From assembly GCF_947503125.1 (NCBI RefSeq), contig NZ_CANNCR010000006.1, positions 112,516-176,515 of the forward strand: 64,000 nucleotides of DNA, in the 5' to 3' direction. Made by a program: the position numbers and the translations under genes. Position 1 is the stretch's first letter, and each line of letters starts with the position of its first letter. Shown piece after piece: positions 25,448 to 34,874 of the stretch. Under the pieces are notes generated by a model. It was not told the origin of the DNA. It worked only from the letters and a program-made list of their open reading frames with translations, and made no database searches. The stretch is from an uncultured Metabacillus sp. Its GTDB lineage: Bacteria; Bacillota; Bacilli; Bacillales; Bacillaceae.

Positions 25448-26584
25448 ATGAATTTTAAAGAAAGAATTGAGCCCTTTTTGAGAACGGAAGATGTTCTGCT
25501 TCAAGATTTTGTTGGATATGCTTTGCATGATTACCCGAATGTGGATAGAAGCTGGACTGAGGAGCTTATAAACAAGGCTGTGAAAAACAGAGGGGCAGCA
25601 GCTTTATTGTCGATCGACCCAGAGCATGAAGAAATCGTTGGCTCCTTAGTTGAGGGTGTCAAAAATATCCCCTATGACAAAGTAGGCGGGTATTATACTA
25701 TGATTAGTGATTTATCCCCTGAGATTGCTTTGAAATATCGTCAGGACCTCGCACCATATCTCTCGAAGGATATGTGGGTTCTATATGAATTACTAGTTCA
25801 TGGCACGAAGGAAGAGGTTTTTGAAGAATACGAAATCATTTTAGACAAGCTCGAAGCTGAAAAATATATCCACTCGGGTTTTTATAAAATGGCTAAGAAA
25901 ATCGCTTATACTCTTGTGAAAAAGCAATGGGTTACAGATGCCCTGCTAGAAAAAGATTTGCAGGATAATTTAAAAGAAGAATGGTTTAATTATCGTGGGA
26001 TCCTCACCGTTTATATGATTGGTCTTTTAAAGAAGGATAAGTATATTCAGGATTTAGCTCCATTGCTTGTCCGAGATGAAGATATTCTCTTGGAGGAGGT
26101 GTCTGCAGCGTTAATCGCCTTTCAAACGGATGAGGTTGTAGAAGCAGTGGCTCCTTATCTTTTAAAACCAGAATCGTCGATTTTTGCAGCGTCGATAGTT
26201 GAGAATATTAAGTCTGATTATGCAGTTGAGGTGCTGAAAGATGCTTATCATCAGGTCGAGGATGAGGATAGTCAAGTCATGATCGTTGAGGCGCTTGCCC
26301 ACCAATTAAGTCCAGCTGCTGAACCGGAAATCAATGAGTTTGTAAGCAAAAGACCCTTCTCCTATTTAATTGATGTCGATCTAATGGCATATGGCTATTA
26401 TAAAATAAGGGGGATCGATCATCCGCTTCTAGGTGAGTGGGAAATGAAAGTGAAAAATAGCGAAAATGAAAGATTATTAAGACAAAAAGAACTAGAAAGC
26501 ATGTCAAAAAACGTGAAAAAGGTTGGAAGAAACGACCCTTGTCCATGTGGAAGTGGGAAAAAATATAAAAAATGCTGCTTGTAG
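25448..26584 (+). CDS. SEC-C motif protein with HEAT-like helical repeats
   Basis: A protein of about 378 residues. Most of it is paired helices of HEAT-like character. It ends in a SEC-C zinc-binding motif (NDPCPCGSGKKYKKCC) also found at the end of SecA, which suggests interaction with ribosomes or nucleic acid-bound partners. The exact function is unknown. The start is uncertain between the ATGs at 25439 and 25448; the second has slightly better spacing from AAAGAGA. It stands alone between the tre promoter region and ade. Confidence 0.8.
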   Translation: MNFKERIEPFLRTEDVLLQDFVGYALHDYPNVDRSWTEELINKAVKNRGAAALLSIDPEHEEIVGSLVEGVKNIPYDKVGGYYTMISDLSPEIALKYRQDLAPYLSKDMWVLYELLVHGTKEEVFEEYEIILDKLEAEKYIHSGFYKMAKKIAYTLVKKQWVTDALLEKDLQDNLKEEWFNYRGILTVYMIGLLKKDKYIQDLAPLLVRDEDILLEEVSAALIAFQTDEVVEAVAPYLLKPESSIFAASIVENIKSDYAVEVLKDAYHQVEDEDSQVMIVEALAHQLSPAAEPEINEFVSKRPFSYLIDVDLMAYGYYKIRGIDHPLLGEWEMKVKNSENERLLRQKELESMSKNVKKVGRNDPCPCGSGKKYKKCCL

Positions 26585-26632
26585 AGAGTAAGGCTGCTTC
26601 AGGAGAGAAAAACCGGGTAAGAGTGGGGAAAA

Positions 26633-26741
26633 TCCTATAGAAAGCTTCACTAAAGGACAAAATTGAAAAAGAGAAACAGGCTAAAGCCCCATAGAAAGCT
26701 TCAAAAGGACAAAAATGGAAAGAGAAACAGGAAAAAGTCCA
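26633..26741 (+). repeat. Two tandem units of about 54 bp
   Basis: Two adjacent units share CATAGAAAGCTTCA (CTATAGAAAGCTTCA in the first), then AAAGGACAAAA and AGAGAAACAGG. A third, decayed unit may precede them at about 26594-26632. The stretch 26585-26834 otherwise holds no supported gene. Confidence 0.7.
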
Positions 26742-26834
26742 CATACAGCATAGGAAGAACAAATCTTAATAAGCAATTTTGGAATTTAAAAAACTTGCAA
26801 ATGAGCAGATCACCTTTTATTTTTATCAAGAGAA

Positions 26835-26858
26835 CCCCTTACCATTATAGGCAGGGGG
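26835..26858 (-). terminator. Probable terminator of ade
   Basis: CCCCTTACC and GGCAGGGGG form a 9-bp stem with one mismatch; on the minus strand the tail is T-rich but interrupted. It lies 12 bases past the ade stop. Confidence 0.45.
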
Positions 26859-26869
26859 CTTATTCTTAT

Positions 26870-28594
26870 TTAATCGATAATATTGATATGCTTAAATTCC
26901 TTCACCTGAAATAGTCCGAGATCAGTAAGCTTTAGCTCTGGAATAACAGGTAAAGCTAAGAAGGATAAAGTTAAAAACGGATTGAAATCCCCAGTAAAGC
27001 CAATTTCTGTTAAAGCATGATCTATCTGCTTTAATCCTTCATTCACATGGTCAAACTGATTGGCTGTCATTAATCCGGCAATTTCTAATGGTAAAGAAGC
27101 TAACACTTCTCCATCTTTGATAACAACCATTCCTCCACCCATCGTAGTCATCATGTTCACAGCTTTGATTAAGTCTTGGTCATTTGTCCCAACCGCAACG
27201 ACATTGTGTGAATCATGGGCAATCGTTGTGGCAACCGCTCCTGAAGAAAGTCCGAAGCCTTTTACAATTCCAAGCCCGATATTTCCGGTGTTACGATGCC
27301 TTTCAAAAACAGCTAGTTTTAGCTGATCCTTTTCAATTGAGGGCTGAAAGACTCCAGTCCTTTCTTCGATTTTCTCAACAATATGCCGCGTGACAATTTT
27401 GTTTGGAATTATCTCGATGATGTTTGCTACAGCATGGTTTGGGCATTTTATTTGAATGTCTTCAAGGGTAAACTCTTTTAAATGGACCGTGTTTGTTAAT
27501 GGATCAGGAACAAGCAGACTTGTGGATGTATTCAGGCAATTACCTTTTTCGGCAATGAGTTCCCCCTTGATGAATACCTGATCGATGTCAACTGTTTCTA
27601 ACTCATTTAATAGGACAAAATCCGCATCATATCCTGGTGCGATCGCTCCTTTAGTCAACAGGCCAAAGCATTCAGCAGCATTGATTGTTGCCATTTGATA
27701 AGCTAGCATCGGATCAAGTCCATTAGCAATGGAGAGTGCCACACTGTAATCAATGCTTCCTTCAGCGATTAGATCGTCCAAATGCTTATCATCTGTGACA
27801 AATAGACAGCGGCGGGCATTTCTTTCGGTCACGACAGGAAGCAGGGATACTAAATCCTTGGCAGCAGATCCTTCTCTTAGCATGACATACATTCCCCGTT
27901 TTAAGCGATCATATGCCTCTTCAGGGGTTATGCACTCATGATCGGTTTTAATTCCCGCTGCTAAATAGACATTCAGAGGGTCACCTGAAATACCCGCTGC
28001 ATGGCCATCCATTTTTTTCTTTAATTGATTGGCATTTGTGAGCTTCTCCATCATGGCTGGGTCCTGATGAAAGACTGACGGGAAGTCCATCACTTCGCCT
28101 AACCCAATCACGTTTTCATTCTCATAAAAAGGCCGTAAATCTTCTGCAGACAATCTTGCCCCTGCGTTTTCAAAAGGTGTCGCTGGAACACATGATGGCA
28201 GCATGAAATAGATGTTTAATGGTACATTCTTAGCCGTGTCAATCATAAACTGGATCCCTTTAGAGCCGCTAACATTTGCAATTTCATGAGGGTCAGCAAT
28301 AACAGTAGTGACACCATGCGGCACAACAAGCTGTGAAAATTGCGCTGGTGTCACCATGGCTGATTCGATATGAACATGCCCGTCAATGAAGCCTGGAGAG
28401 ATAAACTTTCCTTTAGCATCAATTGTTTTTACTCCTTCATAGTCGCCAATTCCAACAATGACTCCGTCGGTAATGGCAATCGTTTCTTCTATTATGTCTC
28501 CGTTAAATACGTCAATGATTCGCCCGTTTTTTATCACGAGATCGGCCTTCATTTTTTTGGCGGCAGCTACTAGTCTTCTGCTATATGAATCCAT
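26870..28594 (-). CDS. ade: Adenine deaminase
   Basis: A 574-residue amidohydrolase that converts adenine to hypoxanthine and ammonia for purine salvage. The N-terminal metal-site motif PGFIDGHVHIES, the conserved DPHEIANV segment and the C-terminal MTTMGGGMVVI are typical of the Ade family. The ATG follows AAAGGAG. Full family length. The leader contains a terminator-like hairpin (28617-28659) eight or so bases before the ribosome-binding site. Confidence 0.95.
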   Translation of the reverse strand: MDSYSRRLVAAAKKMKADLVIKNGRIIDVFNGDIIEETIAITDGVIVGIGDYEGVKTIDAKGKFISPGFIDGHVHIESAMVTPAQFSQLVVPHGVTTVIADPHEIANVSGSKGIQFMIDTAKNVPLNIYFMLPSCVPATPFENAGARLSAEDLRPFYENENVIGLGEVMDFPSVFHQDPAMMEKLTNANQLKKKMDGHAAGISGDPLNVYLAAGIKTDHECITPEEAYDRLKRGMYVMLREGSAAKDLVSLLPVVTERNARRCLFVTDDKHLDDLIAEGSIDYSVALSIANGLDPMLAYQMATINAAECFGLLTKGAIAPGYDADFVLLNELETVDIDQVFIKGELIAEKGNCLNTSTSLLVPDPLTNTVHLKEFTLEDIQIKCPNHAVANIIEIIPNKIVTRHIVEKIEERTGVFQPSIEKDQLKLAVFERHRNTGNIGLGIVKGFGLSSGAVATTIAHDSHNVVAVGTNDQDLIKAVNMMTTMGGGMVVIKDGEVLASLPLEIAGLMTANQFDHVNEGLKQIDHALTEIGFTGDFNPFLTLSFLALPVIPELKLTDLGLFQVKEFKHINIID

Positions 28595-28616
28595 AAAGGG
28601 AAACTCCTTTCGATTG

Positions 28617-28659
28617 AAAAAACCGCATGAAAAAAGTGTTTACATCCTTCTTTCTGCGG
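28617..28659 (-). promoter_or_regulatory. Terminator-like hairpin in the ade leader
   Basis: On the minus strand CCGCA-GAAAGAAG pairs with CTTTTTTC-A-TGCGG (13 base pairs with one bulged A) and is followed directly by TTTTTT. It is either the terminator of the upstream transporter gene or an attenuator, since a promoter-like sequence lies just upstream of it (28683-28712). Confidence 0.7.
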
Positions 28660-28682
28660 CTTCTTTGTCTATGCTTTAATGA

Positions 28683-28712
28683 ATCTTACAACAATAACGG
28701 ACTAATAATCAA
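28683..28712 (-). promoter_or_regulatory. Candidate promoter for ade
   Basis: TTGATT (28712-28707) and TAAGAT (28688-28683) on the minus strand are spaced by 18 bases. Transcription from here would pass through the 28617-28659 hairpin before reaching ade. Confidence 0.45.
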
Positions 28713-28745
28713 ATTTGTTGGTATAAAAAGTAACATGGCTTTCGA

Positions 28746-29681
28746 TTATTTTGAAATAACCATTCCCCTTTTGGTTTTCTGATGCCGCAGGAGCTCGTCG
28801 AATCCCCCGGCACCAAGGACAACGCCAAAGATAATAAAAATAAACCCGATTACCTGAGTGAACGTGATCACTTCATTTAAAAACAGGGCAGCCCCAACCA
28901 ATGCGAAGAATGGATTTAAATTAATAAAAATCGCCGACTCGGCCGCACCAACTTTCCCAATTGCATAATTATAGGTCATATGTCCAACAGACGTAGCTAA
29001 AATGGCTGAAGCAAAAAAGATGACCCAGATTGAAAGCGAACCTCCAGCCATGCTTTTCAATCCATTCGGTTCAACAACTAAACTAATCATGAATAAGAAA
29101 ACAGAGCCAATGACAAGCATATATCCTGTCATCAGGCGCGGGTCTAGAGTCGAGGAAACCTTTTTAATGATGATAAAGCTGATACATTGCAAAAAGATCG
29201 ATAAAAATACTTGAACATCTCCTAGAGTAATAGCTTGGAAGCCATCCCCGCCTTTAAAAACTATAAAGGAAATCCCGATAAAGCCAAACATAATGCCAAT
29301 GAAGCGAAGTAATGTCACTTTATTATTAAGAAAAAAGATTGCTAGAATTGTAGTTAAAATCGGCCCCATCCCTAAAATAAGCCCGCCATTAGAGGCTGAG
29401 GTTCCTTTAAGCCCAACCGATAAGAAATAATGGTGGCCAACAACATTAAATAATGAACAAATCAGGATCCAAAGGAATTCTTTTTTAGAGGGTTTTCTAA
29501 GCAGTCTCAAGCCGAATAAAATAATGAATACGCCAATACCTGCAGTGAAGATTCGCAGAGCCGTCATTGTGACAGGCATGAAGTTTGCCACAAGCAGTTT
29601 GGTTGCAATGACATTAAATCCCCAAGTAATCATGACGAAAAATAACGAAATGTATATTTGATATTTGCTTTTGTTGCTCAA
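28746..29681 (-). CDS. EamA/DMT-family transporter
   Basis: A 311-residue membrane protein with ten predicted helices arranged as two EamA repeats (first repeat from ITWGFNVIATKLL, second from LGDVQVFLSIFLQC). These drug/metabolite transporters export amino acids or other small metabolites; the substrate here is unknown. It ends in a basic tail. Probably monocistronic, upstream of ade on the same strand. Confidence 0.88.
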   Translation of the reverse strand: MSNKSKYQIYISLFFVMITWGFNVIATKLLVANFMPVTMTALRIFTAGIGVFIILFGLRLLRKPSKKEFLWILICSLFNVVGHHYFLSVGLKGTSASNGGLILGMGPILTTILAIFFLNNKVTLLRFIGIMFGFIGISFIVFKGGDGFQAITLGDVQVFLSIFLQCISFIIIKKVSSTLDPRLMTGYMLVIGSVFLFMISLVVEPNGLKSMAGGSLSIWVIFFASAILATSVGHMTYNYAIGKVGAAESAIFINLNPFFALVGAALFLNEVITFTQVIGFIFIIFGVVLGAGGFDELLRHQKTKRGMVISK

Positions 29682-29895
29682 GGTTTTTTCCTTCTTCCTT
29701 TTTTACCATTTTCGTAATTGTAATATGCTTCATCCATGATATAGCAAAACAACTTCATCTGTCTAATAATGAAATTTAAATTTTTTGTTGGGCGTTTTCA
29801 TAATTTAATAGTACATTCCTATATAAAGTATTATTTGCTTTCATGTTGCTTCTTCATTAAACTCTAGATAGAATCTGATATGGAGTGATGGCAAG

Positions 29896-30651
29896 TTGGA
29901 TCACAAACAAACGCAAAGCTATGAGGTTATTGAGGTATGTTTACTCGCAGGGAAGATTATGCTTCGCAGCGGTGCTGAGACGTACCGCGTAGAGGATACA
30001 ATGATGCGAATCGCTGCAGCATATGGAATCATGCACTCCCATAGCTATGTAACTCCTACGGGAATTATTTTTTCGATTGATAGTCACCATCCTACACAGT
30101 TAGTGAGAATTGTTGATCGTTCAACAGATCTTCAAAAGGTTGCAAAGGTAAACAGCGTGTCAAGGATGATCAGCAGCGGAGACCTTACGATAAAAGAGGC
30201 ATATGAGCATCTAAAGATCATTGAACAGGATGCCCATGCCTATCCGATATGGGTGCAAATCGCTGCAGCTTCAATTGCTAGCGGGTGTTTTTTGATCATG
30301 TTTCAAGGCGGTTGGACAGATTTTCTCCCTGCTTTATTTACAGGAGGTATTGGCTATTCCTGCCTGATCTATATTCATCGGTTAATTGAAATTAAGTTTT
30401 TTGCAGAATTTTTAGCTGCTTTTATTATTGGATTGTTATCAGTTATATTTGTTACGCTAAATCTTGGAACCGAGCTTGATAAAATCATTATTGCTTCTGT
30501 TATGCCGCTGGTACCTGGCTTATTAATTACAAACGCTGTAAGGGATTTAATGGCAGGTCATTTAGTTTCCGGCATTTCAAAGGGAGCAGAGGCGTTTCTG
30601 ACGGCATTTGCGATTGGAGCAGGTGTTGCTGTTGTTTTTTCCTTTTATTAA
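29896..30651 (+). CDS. ThrE-type threonine/serine exporter subunit (YjjP-like)
   Basis: A 251-residue protein with a conserved cytoplasmic N-terminal domain (GKIMLRSGAETYRVEDTMMRI) and five membrane helices. It is the larger half of the split ThrE-type exporter, which in other bacteria moves threonine, serine or succinate. The start is TTG with a GGAGTGA site upstream. The smaller half follows at 30709. Substrate in this organism inferred only. Confidence 0.85.
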   Translation: MDHKQTQSYEVIEVCLLAGKIMLRSGAETYRVEDTMMRIAAAYGIMHSHSYVTPTGIIFSIDSHHPTQLVRIVDRSTDLQKVAKVNSVSRMISSGDLTIKEAYEHLKIIEQDAHAYPIWVQIAAASIASGCFLIMFQGGWTDFLPALFTGGIGYSCLIYIHRLIEIKFFAEFLAAFIIGLLSVIFVTLNLGTELDKIIIASVMPLVPGLLITNAVRDLMAGHLVSGISKGAEAFLTAFAIGAGVAVVFSFY

Positions 30652-30708
30652 CCAAGTCAATCGGACAAGCTAGGATGGATAGGCTTTTTTTAAATGGGGG
30701 GATATAGA

Positions 30709-31149
30709 TTGATCGAACAATTCATTACGAGTTTTATTGCTTCCTCTGCATTTGGGATTATTTTTAATGCGCCTGCGAAATCATTATTTAAATGCGGCTT
30801 CATTGGCATGGTTGGATGGATGATTTATTTTGGTCTTTATGAATCCACAAATGATAGTGTATTTTCATCGATTATTGCATCCTTTTTTATCGCAATCATT
30901 AGTCAATTTTTTGCTAAAGCTTATAAAACACCAGTCATTATTTATAATGTATCAGGTATTATTCCGTTAGTACCTGGAGGGCTGGCCTATGATGCGATGA
31001 GACAGGTCGTGGAAAATAATTATAATGAGGCGATTCCTCTTGCTGCCAAGGCCTTTATGATTTCCGGTGCAATTGCTATTGGATTGGTTCTATCAGAAGT
31101 GATTAACCAAATTATTCGAAAGGTGAATCTTCGAAAGACTACATTTTAA
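30709..31149 (+). CDS. ThrE-type exporter small subunit (YjjB-like, DUF3815)
   Basis: A protein of about 146 residues with four or five membrane helices and the motif SGIIPLVPGG, typical of the small half of split ThrE exporters. I prefer the TTG at 30709 (reading LIEQFITSF), placed six bases after GGGGGGA. The ATG at 30694 overlaps that site. Forms a transporter with the preceding gene. Confidence 0.85.
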   Translation: MIEQFITSFIASSAFGIIFNAPAKSLFKCGFIGMVGWMIYFGLYESTNDSVFSSIIASFFIAIISQFFAKAYKTPVIIYNVSGIIPLVPGGLAYDAMRQVVENNYNEAIPLAAKAFMISGAIAIGLVLSEVINQIIRKVNLRKTTF

Positions 31150-31198
31150 ACATATGCTATTGTATAATGTTTTCATTACTTATAGAGAGGTTTTAACA

Positions 31199-32098
31199 AT
31201 GAATGCAACTATTAAACATCAACTTGAACTTTTTCAAGAACGAAATAAAAATCGCGGCCGTCTTTTAGTGAGCTGTCCGGATCAACCTGGTATTGTCTCT
31301 GCGATTTCAAAATTTTTGTTTTCACATAATGCAAATATTATCGAGTCTAGCCAGTATTCGACAAACCCTGAGGGTGGGACATTTTTCATTCGCATCGAAT
31401 TTGAATGCCCTGGTTTAAAAGACAAAGCAAAAGAAATGGAGCGGCAATTCACTCAAATCGCTGATGAATTTTCGATGGATTGGAACTTCACACATGTGTA
31501 CAATGTGAAAAAAACAGCGATCTTTGTTTCTAAAGAACTGCACTGCTTACTTGAGCTTTTATGGGAATGGCAAAGCGGTGATTTAATGACAGATATCGCT
31601 CTCGTCATCAGCAACCATGAAGAAGCGAGAGATGTAGTTGAAGGTCTCAATATTCCCTTCTATTATATTCCGGCAAATAAGGAGATTCGAAAACAGGTTG
31701 AAGAAAAACAGCTGCAGCTGCTTAAAGAGTATGATATTGATTTAATTATCCTAGCACGCTACATGCAAATCTTAACACCAACATTTGTTGCGGCAAATCC
31801 AAATAAAATTATCAATATCCATCATTCCTTTTTACCTGCATTTATCGGAGCAAGACCATATGAACGAGCATATGGCCGCGGTGTTAAACTAATTGGTGCA
31901 ACCTCACACTATGTTACAAACGATCTTGACGAAGGCCCGATTATTGAACAGGATATTAGCCGTGTTGATCACCGCGATGATGTCGATAACCTGAAAAAAA
32001 TTGGCCGTTCAATTGAACGAAGCGTCTTGGCCAGAGCTGTAAAATGGCATTTGGAAGATCGAATTATTGTTCATCAAAATAAAACAATTGTCTTTTAA
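31199..32098 (+). CDS. purU: Formyltetrahydrofolate deformylase
   Basis: A 299-residue enzyme that hydrolyses 10-formyl-tetrahydrofolate to formate and tetrahydrofolate, balancing one-carbon pools. An N-terminal ACT domain (RLLVSCPDQPGIVSAI) is followed by a formyltransferase domain with the catalytic Asn-His-Asp pattern (INIHHSFLP and HYVTNDLDEGPI). The ATG at 31199 follows GAGAGG; an earlier in-frame ATG at 31154 lies in the promoter region, which includes TATAAT at 31163-31168. Confidence 0.95.
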   Translation: MNATIKHQLELFQERNKNRGRLLVSCPDQPGIVSAISKFLFSHNANIIESSQYSTNPEGGTFFIRIEFECPGLKDKAKEMERQFTQIADEFSMDWNFTHVYNVKKTAIFVSKELHCLLELLWEWQSGDLMTDIALVISNHEEARDVVEGLNIPFYYIPANKEIRKQVEEKQLQLLKEYDIDLIILARYMQILTPTFVAANPNKIINIHHSFLPAFIGARPYERAYGRGVKLIGATSHYVTNDLDEGPIIEQDISRVDHRDDVDNLKKIGRSIERSVLARAVKWHLEDRIIVHQNKTIVF

Positions 32099-32258
32099 GG
32101 TGAATCCCTTTCCTGAGGGTTTCTAAAACTGTTATACATGTTAAACGAACCGTTTGGTGCTGATAACATTAAGTGGTACATGTTATAGAAAGCACCTTCA
32201 GGGGATTAGTCTATATGGGGAACAATGGCAGATTTATCACATATTGGGAGGGATTGTC

Positions 32259-33071
32259 GTGAAGAGATTACAGGGAAAAACGATTGCACTTGCTGGACAA
32301 AGAAAGTCAGAGGAATTAAGTAAGCTTGTTGAGAATTTAGGCGGAGTTGCTTTAGTGCGTCCGGCACAGGGGACCGTTTTTTTGGATGATTCAAATGTAG
32401 AAAAAGAGATTCAAGCATTAGTAGATGGCAATTTTGATTGGCTTATTTTCACGACAGGCATAGGAACAGACAAGCTTTACCAGACCGCGATTAACATGGG
32501 CTTAGAAGATGCATTTATTGCAGCCTTAAAGAGTGCAAAGGTGGCGGCAAGAGGCTATAAAACAGTCAATGTGTTAAAAAAGCTTGGGATACAGCCTGTT
32601 GTAAGGGATGATGATGGCAGTACAGCCGGGTTAGTGAGAGAGCTAAATGCCCATCGTTTAACTGGCTGCCGCGTTGCCCTTCAGCTTCATGGCGATCCTG
32701 CTCCTGTTCTAATTGACTGGCTAGAGAAACAAGGTGCTGATTATCGCGAAATTTTGCCTTATAAGCATATTCCGCCGAAACAAGAGGTAATGGAGCAGCT
32801 TGTCGGGGAAATTTTAAATGGTGAGGTCGATGCCGTCAATTTTACAAGTACGCCGCAAGCCCGCTTTTTAATGGCTTACGCGAAAGAAAAAGGGTTAGAA
32901 GAAAAACTGCTAACGGCTTTTTCAACAAATGTTGTCGCTGTAGCAGTTGGCAAAGTAACGGCCCAAGCATTACGCGAAGTTGGGATTACAAGAATTGTTG
33001 TCCCAGAAGAAGAACGGATGGGCAGTGCAATAATTGCGCTTGTTCACTACTATCAAAAGCAAGAGGACTGA
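32259..33071 (+). CDS. hemD: Uroporphyrinogen-III synthase-like protein
   Basis: A 270-residue protein with the two-lobed HemD fold pattern (IALAGQRKSEELSKLVENLG at the start, VNFTSTPQARFL in the second lobe). The reaction closes hydroxymethylbilane to uroporphyrinogen III for heme and siroheme. It starts at a GTG after GGGAGGGA. This is likely a second copy besides the one in the main heme operon. Its place 2 kb from the nitrate cluster suggests supply of siroheme precursor for nitrite reductase. HemD sequences are poorly conserved, so activity is inferred. Confidence 0.8.
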   Translation: MKRLQGKTIALAGQRKSEELSKLVENLGGVALVRPAQGTVFLDDSNVEKEIQALVDGNFDWLIFTTGIGTDKLYQTAINMGLEDAFIAALKSAKVAARGYKTVNVLKKLGIQPVVRDDDGSTAGLVRELNAHRLTGCRVALQLHGDPAPVLIDWLEKQGADYREILPYKHIPPKQEVMEQLVGEILNGEVDAVNFTSTPQARFLMAYAKEKGLEEKLLTAFSTNVVAVAVGKVTAQALREVGITRIVVPEEERMGSAIIALVHYYQKQED

Positions 33072-33099
33072 CTCAAAAAGATGAGGCAGTCCTCTTTTT
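33061..33099 (+). terminator. Bidirectional terminator after hemD-like gene
   Basis: AAGAGGACTG and CAGTCCTCTT form a perfect 10-bp stem followed by TTTTTA. It overlaps the gene's last codons and also serves the convergent MFS gene. Confidence 0.88.
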
Positions 33100-33104
33100 A
33101 CAGT

Positions 33105-34304
33105 TTATCCATTTGATTGCTTCAGTTGTAAAGCAGGCGCTTCTTTTTTTCGATGTAACACCAATTTATAAACGGCTATAACGACAAGCATAAAGATCGC
33201 GGTATAAAAGTATAAATGACCGTATCCAAGCTGTGTAGCAATCATGCCTAAAATATAAGAGCCGGCGGCAATTCCTGAATCAAAGAGAGTGAAAAATGTT
33301 GCTGTTGCATGACCGCTTCTGTTGCGGTCAGCAGCTTGAACAGCAAGTGTTTGCAGAGAAGGGACTACTGTTCCATAGCCCAGTCCGATAAAGGCTCCTG
33401 ATAAAAGAAGCATGAAGGATGTCTCAGTAATACTTAATAAAATTAATCCTATCATAAATAAAACCAATGCTGGATAGATGATAATATGCGGTCCTTTTAA
33501 ATCAAATAAACGGCCGCTAAATGGACGAGCCACTAGCATAACAACAGCAAAGACTACGAAGAAAAAGCTTGCCGCATCTAATAAATCAAGCTGCTGTGCA
33601 TAAATAGATAAAAACGAAAGGACACTTGAATATGCGATCGCGACTAAGCTTCCAACAAAAGCAATGGGAAGTGCTTTTTGATCGATTAAATCTGAAGCCT
33701 GCAGTCGTTTCCTAGCTGTCTTAACATGCTTTTCATCAATTTTGCTTGTCGCTGTAAAGATAACACCTACTGTAATTAGTAAGGCAAATACAAGAAAGAG
33801 TATGGTAAAGGAAGCGGTTTGTATTAACGTAAGGGCAATCATTGGACCAAAAACAACCGCAAGATTCGTTGACATGACAAAATAGCCAAGTCCTTCACCG
33901 CGTCTTTTGATTGGTACTAGATCTGCGGCAATCGACCCTGTTGCTGTTGTGGCAATACTAAACCAAATTCCTTGGAAGAAACGCAATACCAGTAATAAAA
34001 AGTATTGATCAATCCATAAGTATAAAAACGAGCATAGTGTAAAGAAAATAAGGCTGATCATTAACATTTTCTTTTTGCCAAAGTCATCGAGAAGCTTCCC
34101 TGAAAATGGGCGAACAATAATGGCAGATAAAAGGAAAATGGTGACAATCAGTCCTGCGTCTACCTCAGAACGATGAAGTTCGTCGACGACATAGATAGGC
34201 AGAGATGTTAGTAAGCCATAAAAGGCAATAAAGATAAAAAAGTTGCTTAAAGATGTACTAATAAAGTTCCTTGTCCAAATCGGTTCTTTTTTTCCTTCAG
34301 TCAT
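33105..34304 (-). CDS. MFS efflux-type transporter
   Basis: A 399-residue protein with 12 membrane helices and the MFS loop motif (GKLLDDFGKKKML) after helix 2, repeated in the second half as GRLFDLKGP. It is the downstream gene of a two-gene operon with a MarR regulator, an arrangement typical of inducible drug or metabolite efflux. Substrate unknown. Confidence 0.88.
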   Translation of the reverse strand: MTEGKKEPIWTRNFISTSLSNFFIFIAFYGLLTSLPIYVVDELHRSEVDAGLIVTIFLLSAIIVRPFSGKLLDDFGKKKMLMISLIFFTLCSFLYLWIDQYFLLLVLRFFQGIWFSIATTATGSIAADLVPIKRRGEGLGYFVMSTNLAVVFGPMIALTLIQTASFTILFLVFALLITVGVIFTATSKIDEKHVKTARKRLQASDLIDQKALPIAFVGSLVAIAYSSVLSFLSIYAQQLDLLDAASFFFVVFAVVMLVARPFSGRLFDLKGPHIIIYPALVLFMIGLILLSITETSFMLLLSGAFIGLGYGTVVPSLQTLAVQAADRNRSGHATATFFTLFDSGIAAGSYILGMIATQLGYGHLYFYTAIFMLVVIAVYKLVLHRKKEAPALQLKQSNG

Positions 34305-34310
34305 TTGGAC

Positions 34311-34748
34311 TCATTCCCCCTTTTCGATTGTTAACGTTCCTAATTTGTTTAATATGTTGAAAAAATAATCTTGCTCTTCATCTGTTAAATGCTTTATCAT
34401 CTTTTGCTCAAAAGTTTTGACTTCTTGCTCAATAATCGGCAGCATGTTTTTCGCCTTTTCTGTCAATGATACAAGCCGTTCCCGTTTATCATTTCCTTGT
34501 GTCCGCATTACCCAGCCGCTTTCCTCTAGCTTCACAAGCGTTCTTGTGATCGTTGGTGCTTCAACAAGCAAGTAACGCCAAATATCACTTTGGGTCATCG
34601 GCCCATTATTTTTTAAACAATAGAGGATCGTCCACTGCGAACTATATAAGTCATGTTTTTGTAAATGCTCATTCAGCTCTTTCGTCATTAAACGAGTCTT
34701 TTGATAAAGAAGATGAAATAACTTGTTTGTGTTTTCCAATTTGTTCAC
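34311..34748 (-). CDS. MarR-family transcriptional regulator
   Basis: A 145-residue winged-helix regulator with the recognition helix region GPMTQSDIWRYLLVEAPTIT and the wing RERLVSLTEKAK. It lies six bases upstream of the MFS gene and probably represses both. The frame opens with a GTG at 34748, but a TTG at 34739 (reading MENTNKLFHLL) is better placed behind GAGGTG. A 16-bp palindrome at 34757-34772 just upstream is the probable operator. Confidence 0.88.
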   Translation of the reverse strand: MNKLENTNKLFHLLYQKTRLMTKELNEHLQKHDLYSSQWTILYCLKNNGPMTQSDIWRYLLVEAPTITRTLVKLEESGWVMRTQGNDKRERLVSLTEKAKNMLPIIEQEVKTFEQKMIKHLTDEEQDYFFNILNKLGTLTIEKGE

Positions 34749-34756
34749 CTCAATTT

Positions 34757-34772
34757 ATTTACCTAGGTAAAT
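34757..34772. promoter_or_regulatory. Probable MarR operator
   Basis: ATTTACCTAGGTAAAT is a perfect 16-bp palindrome 9-18 bases upstream of the MarR gene start. Size and placement are typical of MarR-family autoregulatory sites. Confidence 0.7.
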
Positions 34773-34874
34773 ATATCAGACTTATTTATGATAACAGAAT
34801 ATAGAAATTTGTAAAGTAAATGGATAAGTAAAACCGCTCTTTCAATAAATTTTGATAAAACTACATCAGAAAAG

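Noticed and set aside
28595..28745. Purine riboswitch in front of ade
   Set aside because: The conserved loop sequences and three-way junction of the purine aptamer are absent and the space between promoter and hairpin is too short.
32100..32258. A TnrA-type box upstream of the hemD-like gene
   Set aside because: TGTTATACATGTTAAAC fits only one half of TGTNAN7TNACA. The symmetric ATAACAT/ATGTTAT at 32163-32186 has the wrong spacing.
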